Positions 61,089-64,000 of a stretch of 64,000 bases of DNA are shown piece by piece. The position numbers and the translations under genes were made by a program. Below the pieces are notes generated by a model that saw only the letters and a program-made list of their open reading frames with translations, did not search any database and had not been told where the DNA came from. The stretch is taken from contig JAWMQN010000002.1 of NCBI GenBank assembly GCA_033283265.1, forward strand, positions 744,001 to 808,000, given 5' to 3'. This DNA is from Mangrovimicrobium sp033283265. Its GTDB lineage: Bacteria > Pseudomonadota > Gammaproteobacteria > Pseudomonadales > Halieaceae. How positions within the stretch are numbered: position 1 is the stretch's first letter; every line of letters starts with the position of its first letter.

Positions 61089-62021
61089 ATGGCGCCGCGG
61101 GACTTGCTCCTCGCCCTGCTGGTGATTGTGCTGTGGGGCATCAACTTCGTACCGACCAAGTTCGCGCTGGTGGAAATCAGCCCGCTACTGCTCGGCGCCC
61201 TGCGCTTCCTGCTGGTGGCGCTGCCGCTGATGCTGGTCATACCCCTGCCGCGGATAGGCCTGCGCTGGCTGCTGCTATTCGCGCTGACCCAGGGGGTCGG
61301 GCAGTTCGGCCTGCTGTTCTTCGCCCTCAAGCTGGGCATGACCGCGGCGCTGGCCTCGGTGCTGATGCAGACGCAGATTTTCATTACCGCGATGCTCGGC
61401 ATCACCCTGCTGAAGGAGCGGCAGTCGCGCTCGCTGATGATCGGCATGGGCGTGGCCGGTGCGGGGCTGACCTGCTTTGCCCTCGAAGTGCTGGGGGACA
61501 GGGGGGGCAATGCCGGCGGTGGCGCGGGATTTCTCCTGACCCTCTGCGCGGCGGCCATGTGGGCCAGCTCCAACATCGTGGTGAAGCATGTTCACAAGGT
61601 CGCGCCGGAGACCAAGCCCGCCGCCCTGCTGGTGTGGAGCAGCCTGGTGACCGGACTGGTGTTCAGCGCCCTGGTGCTGGCCACCGAATCACCTGCCGCC
61701 ACGTGGCAGAGCCTGGCCGGCGCAGGCCTGAAAATCTGGCTCTCGATACTCTACGCGGGCAGTATCGCCGGCGGGCTGGCCTTCTGGCTGTGGACGCTGC
61801 TGCTGACCCGCTACCCCGCCAGCCAGGTGGCGCCCTTCTCTCTCGGCGTCCCGGTGGTGGGCATCCTCGCCGGCATCTTCATCCTCGGCGAAGAGGTTAC
61901 CCGGCTGCAGTGGCTGGGCTCGGCCCTGGTCATGCTGGCCCTGCTGGTGGTGGTGATCGGCGGTCGCATCACCGCGCGCAAGATGGCCCGCCGCTACGCG
62001 CTCGACGCGAGCGGCAGTTGA
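61089..62021 (+). CDS. EamA/DMT family exporter
   Basis: 310 aa from ATG at 61089, chosen because it aligns with the start of E. coli EamA (MAPRDLLLALLVIVLWGINF). Ten helices in two EamA repeats (VPTKFALVEISPLLLGALRF, then WSSLVTGLVFSALVLATES). Likely exports amino-acid-type metabolites such as cysteine or O-acetylserine. ATG 61056 is an in-frame alternative; neither has a strong Shine-Dalgarno. Converges with the DUF1214 gene 9 bp away. Confidence 0.85.
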   Translation: MAPRDLLLALLVIVLWGINFVPTKFALVEISPLLLGALRFLLVALPLMLVIPLPRIGLRWLLLFALTQGVGQFGLLFFALKLGMTAALASVLMQTQIFITAMLGITLLKERQSRSLMIGMGVAGAGLTCFALEVLGDRGGNAGGGAGFLLTLCAAAMWASSNIVVKHVHKVAPETKPAALLVWSSLVTGLVFSALVLATESPAATWQSLAGAGLKIWLSILYAGSIAGGLAFWLWTLLLTRYPASQVAPFSLGVPVVGILAGIFILGEEVTRLQWLGSALVMLALLVVVIGGRITARKMARRYALDASGS

Positions 62022-62030
62022 ACCTGCGCC

Positions 62031-63206
62031 CTACCAGCGCCGCCGCCGCTGGCAGGCGCGCACCCGCTGGCGCAGTTCCTCGGCCCGCTCCGCAGCACTG
62101 ACGACGGGGGTATCCGCCGGCAGGTGCTCGCGCAGTTCGGCGAATTTCACCCGTTTGAGGGTTGGCGTGGGGCAGGCGTCACAGTCGTACCAGCGGCCGT
62201 AGATGGTGCCCTCGGTAAAACCCGCCGGGTCCAGCCAGTTGGGCACGCCGGGGTCCTGCAGGGAAATCACCGCGCGGAATCTGCCATCGGTACTGAGCCT
62301 GGCGAAGTGGCCGTTGGTGGAGGACAGGCGGTAGACGTACTCCACCGCGTTGAAGTAGGGGTCGTTGAGCTGGAAGTTCCAGTAGGGGCGCAGCTCGGGC
62401 AGCTCGGTCTCGAGGATCAGCGCCTCGTCGGCGGCGAACTCGAATACCGCCGGCAGGTAGACCTGCTTCGACAGCGCGCCGCCGATCGGCGCCGGCTGGA
62501 ACACGTTCACCCCCACCGCCTCGCGCACCTGGTTCTGCATCCAGTAGAACAGCTGCATCGCCCGCCCCGGCATCGCCGCCATGTGGCCGAGGCGCTCGGC
62601 GATCTCCTCTGTGGTCAGGCGCGGCTTGGGCCCGACCGGGTCGAGGCACTCGATGGCCAGGTTGGCGTCGGTCTCGTGCAGCCAGTCGTAGCTGCGCTGG
62701 CGCACCATCAGGGCCTCGGCTCCGGGCTTGATCTGCAGCCAGTTGCCGCCGTAGCCCGCGGGCCGCTCGGCGCTGAGCAGGATTTCGAAATTGCCCTGGT
62801 CGTCGATGTCCAGCTCGCGGTCGTCGAGGTCGGCGTAGTGCTCGCCGGTCATGTCCACCTCGCCGGGAAAACCGGCCAGCGCCGCCTGGGTGTTGAAGGC
62901 GAGCATCTTCACCGTGCCGCGGCTGCCGCTGATGCGATAGCGGTAGCGGCTGCTGACCGGGGCGTAGAGGTAGATGTCGTCGGGGTTGGGTTGCAGGGTG
63001 TAGACCGGGTTCCACAGGGGCGACCAGTCCGGGTGCTCCGGGCTGGCGTGGAAGAAGGCAAAGTAGCCCGAGGAAAGCTGCATCATGATCTGGCGGTAGA
63101 TATCGGCCCGGTAGGCCGGGTCCTCCGGGCGCCAGGTATTGGCGATCTGCGCTACCGCCTGTTCGAGCTCGGCGAGGTAGTCTGAGAGCGGGGCCAAATC
63201 TGCCAT
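62031..63206 (-). CDS. DUF1214 domain protein (paralog 2)
   Basis: 391 aa from ATG at 63206, 2 bp after the VOC gene. Full-length paralog of the protein at 46.4 kb: shares NTWRPEDPAYRADIYRQ, WNPVYTLQPNPDDIYL, YWNFQLNDPYFNAVEYVYRL, DPGVPNWLDPAGFTEGTIYG and the ending RVRACQRRRRW. The N-terminal 80 residues and the middle diverge more. Function unknown; co-transcribed with a VOC-family protein. Confidence 0.85.
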   Translation of the reverse strand: MADLAPLSDYLAELEQAVAQIANTWRPEDPAYRADIYRQIMMQLSSGYFAFFHASPEHPDWSPLWNPVYTLQPNPDDIYLYAPVSSRYRYRISGSRGTVKMLAFNTQAALAGFPGEVDMTGEHYADLDDRELDIDDQGNFEILLSAERPAGYGGNWLQIKPGAEALMVRQRSYDWLHETDANLAIECLDPVGPKPRLTTEEIAERLGHMAAMPGRAMQLFYWMQNQVREAVGVNVFQPAPIGGALSKQVYLPAVFEFAADEALILETELPELRPYWNFQLNDPYFNAVEYVYRLSSTNGHFARLSTDGRFRAVISLQDPGVPNWLDPAGFTEGTIYGRWYDCDACPTPTLKRVKFAELREHLPADTPVVSAAERAEELRQRVRACQRRRRW

Positions 63207-63208
63207 GG

Positions 63209-63721
63209 CTAGGTCCTCGCGACCTTGTCGAAGAAGTTCATGCCGACCTCGGTGGCGAAGAGGTATTCGAGGTAGTGGCCCAGTTCCGGCACCTCGATGA
63301 AGCAAACCTCCACCAGTGGGTTGGTGCTGCGCGAGGCGATGTCCAGGCCCTGCTTCTGCGCGTTGGCCAGCAGCGCATCCCACTGGGCCTGGCTCTGCAC
63401 CAGGTAGCCGAGATGGTGGTGCTTCATCACGAAATCGTCAGTGTCGGGCAGGATGTCGGAGAAGATTTCCGAACCCGGCCCGGTGGGCTCGATCAGCTCG
63501 TACATGAGGGTGCCTACCCAGGCGAAGTCGGCCTTGATAAAGCCGCCAGCCGGGGTCTCGCCCTCCAGCCGGGTGAACTCGCGGATGCCCAGGCGCTGGC
63601 GCAGCAGCTCGCCGGCCCGCTCGATGTCGTTGGTGACATAGGCCATCTGGAAGTGCTCCAGGCAGAGCACGCCGCCAGGGTTGTCGAAGTCGGGAGCGGG
63701 TCGGTTCAGTTTGTAGGGCAT
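63209..63721 (-). CDS. VOC family protein (glyoxalase/dioxygenase-like)
   Basis: 170 aa from ATG at 63721 with GGAGG 7 bases upstream. VOC fold with metal ligands plausible in LEHFQMAYVTNDIERAGELL (His), MYELIEPTGPGSEIF (Glu) and HHHLGYLVQS (His), plus YLEYLF near the end. Substrate unknown; it and the DUF1214 protein probably act on the same compound. Behind a palindromic operator. Confidence 0.85.
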   Translation of the reverse strand: MPYKLNRPAPDFDNPGGVLCLEHFQMAYVTNDIERAGELLRQRLGIREFTRLEGETPAGGFIKADFAWVGTLMYELIEPTGPGSEIFSDILPDTDDFVMKHHHLGYLVQSQAQWDALLANAQKQGLDIASRSTNPLVEVCFIEVPELGHYLEYLFATEVGMNFFDKVART

Positions 63722-63757
63722 TGCATCCTCCGAGCGCGGGAATTGCCTCAACATTTA

Positions 63758-63776
63758 TTAGATAGTAAATACTATC
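63758..63776. promoter_or_regulatory. Palindromic operator upstream of VOC-DUF1214 genes (copy 2)
   Basis: TTAGATAGTAAATACTATC with the dyad GATAGTA-AA-TACTATC lies 36 bp before the VOC start, between the MFS gene and the VOC gene. It matches the minus-strand reading of the site at 46257-46278 (TTAGATAGT..AT.CTATC). A shared TetR-type regulator is the simplest explanation. Confidence 0.6.
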
Positions 63777-63779
63777 ACA

Positions 63780-64000
63780 CTAGTTTGCACTGGCGGGCTC
63801 CACATCCCTGCGCTGGAACAGGAAGACCGCGACCAGCCCGACCAGGGTAAACGCCAGCAGGCTGCCGAAGATATCCACCGCCGAGGCGCCCAGGGCGATC
63901 ATCCAGCCGCCGTAGATCGGCGCCAGGGTGGCGCCGAGCCGCCCCATGGCGCTGGCAGCGCCGATACCGCCGGCGCGCAGGTCCGCGGGATAGAGAGCCG
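63780..64000 (-). CDS. MFS transporter, C-terminal part (start outside window)
   Basis: 73 codons up to TAG at 63780. Contains YPADLRAGGIGAASAMGRLG, an MFS loop typical of the aromatic-acid:H+ symporter (AAHS) family, a helix starting APIYGGWMIALGASAVDIFG, and a last helix SLLAFTLVGLVAVFLFQR, ending DVEPASAN. Sits upstream of the VOC-DUF1214 pair on the same strand; may import the compound they process. Confidence 0.75.
   Translation of the reverse strand, partial: ALYPADLRAGGIGAASAMGRLGATLAPIYGGWMIALGASAVDIFGSLLAFTLVGLVAVFLFQRRDVEPASAN

Overview
The window is GC-rich chromosomal DNA, densely packed with genes that often overlap by 1-4 bases. Gene content and order point to a marine gammaproteobacterium, most likely near Halieaceae/Cellvibrionales. 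The block folA-thyA-lgt ... ptsP-rppH-HAD phosphatase matches the order known from Pseudomonas-type genomes, and the TonB operon is of the DUF3450/TtpC/ExbB/ExbD type. The family assignment is inference. No rRNA, tRNA, CRISPR array, transposase or phage gene was seen.

Layout. 1-4.1 kb: a TonB2-like energising operon on the minus strand (DUF3450 protein, TtpC-like MotA/TolQ protein, ExbB, two ExbD, TonB cut by the window edge). 4.2-17.9 kb: housekeeping genes (folA, thyA, lgt, TANGO2/NRDE protein, ptsP, rppH, HAD phosphatase, asnS, SYLF protein, cysH, orphan ParA, cinA, pdxH, DUF4136 lipoprotein). 18.5-20.2 kb: ggt. 20.3-35.6 kb: a large same-strand cluster of envelope proteins. It holds a TonB-C-domain protein, four further lipoproteins, a TPR membrane protein, a PEGA/SUMF1-like protein, an ExbB/TolQ-like channel, a degenerate Hsp70-like protein, two membrane-anchored VWA proteins whose membrane segments resemble ExbD, and an M48 protease. 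I read it as an uncharacterised ion-driven envelope machine, and it is the main candidate for a new system.

35.7-44.3 kb: mixed metabolic and regulatory genes (GT-C-like membrane protein, SDR with an altered active site, YpeA acetyltransferase, DUF2288, MBL hydrolase, dicarboxylate symporter, Kazal-like lipoprotein, pirin with divergent LysR, SixA), interrupted at 39.5-40.3 kb by a 255-bp tandem repeat array. 44.5-51.2 kb: catabolic-looking genes (LLM oxidoreductase, two SDRs, DUF1214 protein, sulfotransferase, Zn-alcohol dehydrogenase, cupin). 51.2-52.2 kb: an NsrR-like repressor and a truncated haemoglobin around a perfect 29-bp palindrome. 52.3-62.0 kb: RNA m5U methyltransferase, two small unknowns, S9 peptidase, TonB-dependent receptor with PepSY protein, EamA exporter. 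62.0-64 kb: a second DUF1214 gene with a VOC protein and the end of an MFS transporter. Both DUF1214 transcription units are preceded by near-identical palindromic operators.

Two repeat systems stand out. Four roughly 117-bp elements (16.5, 18.3, 24.2 and 24.5 kb) share a conserved 60-bp core with two small hairpins. Each is enclosed by an approximately 29-bp inverted-repeat stem whose sequence differs in every copy although its complementarity is kept. A fifth element at 11.0 kb has the same architecture with another core. The 255-bp tandem array carries two long dyads per unit and ends directly against the stop codon of a transporter gene.
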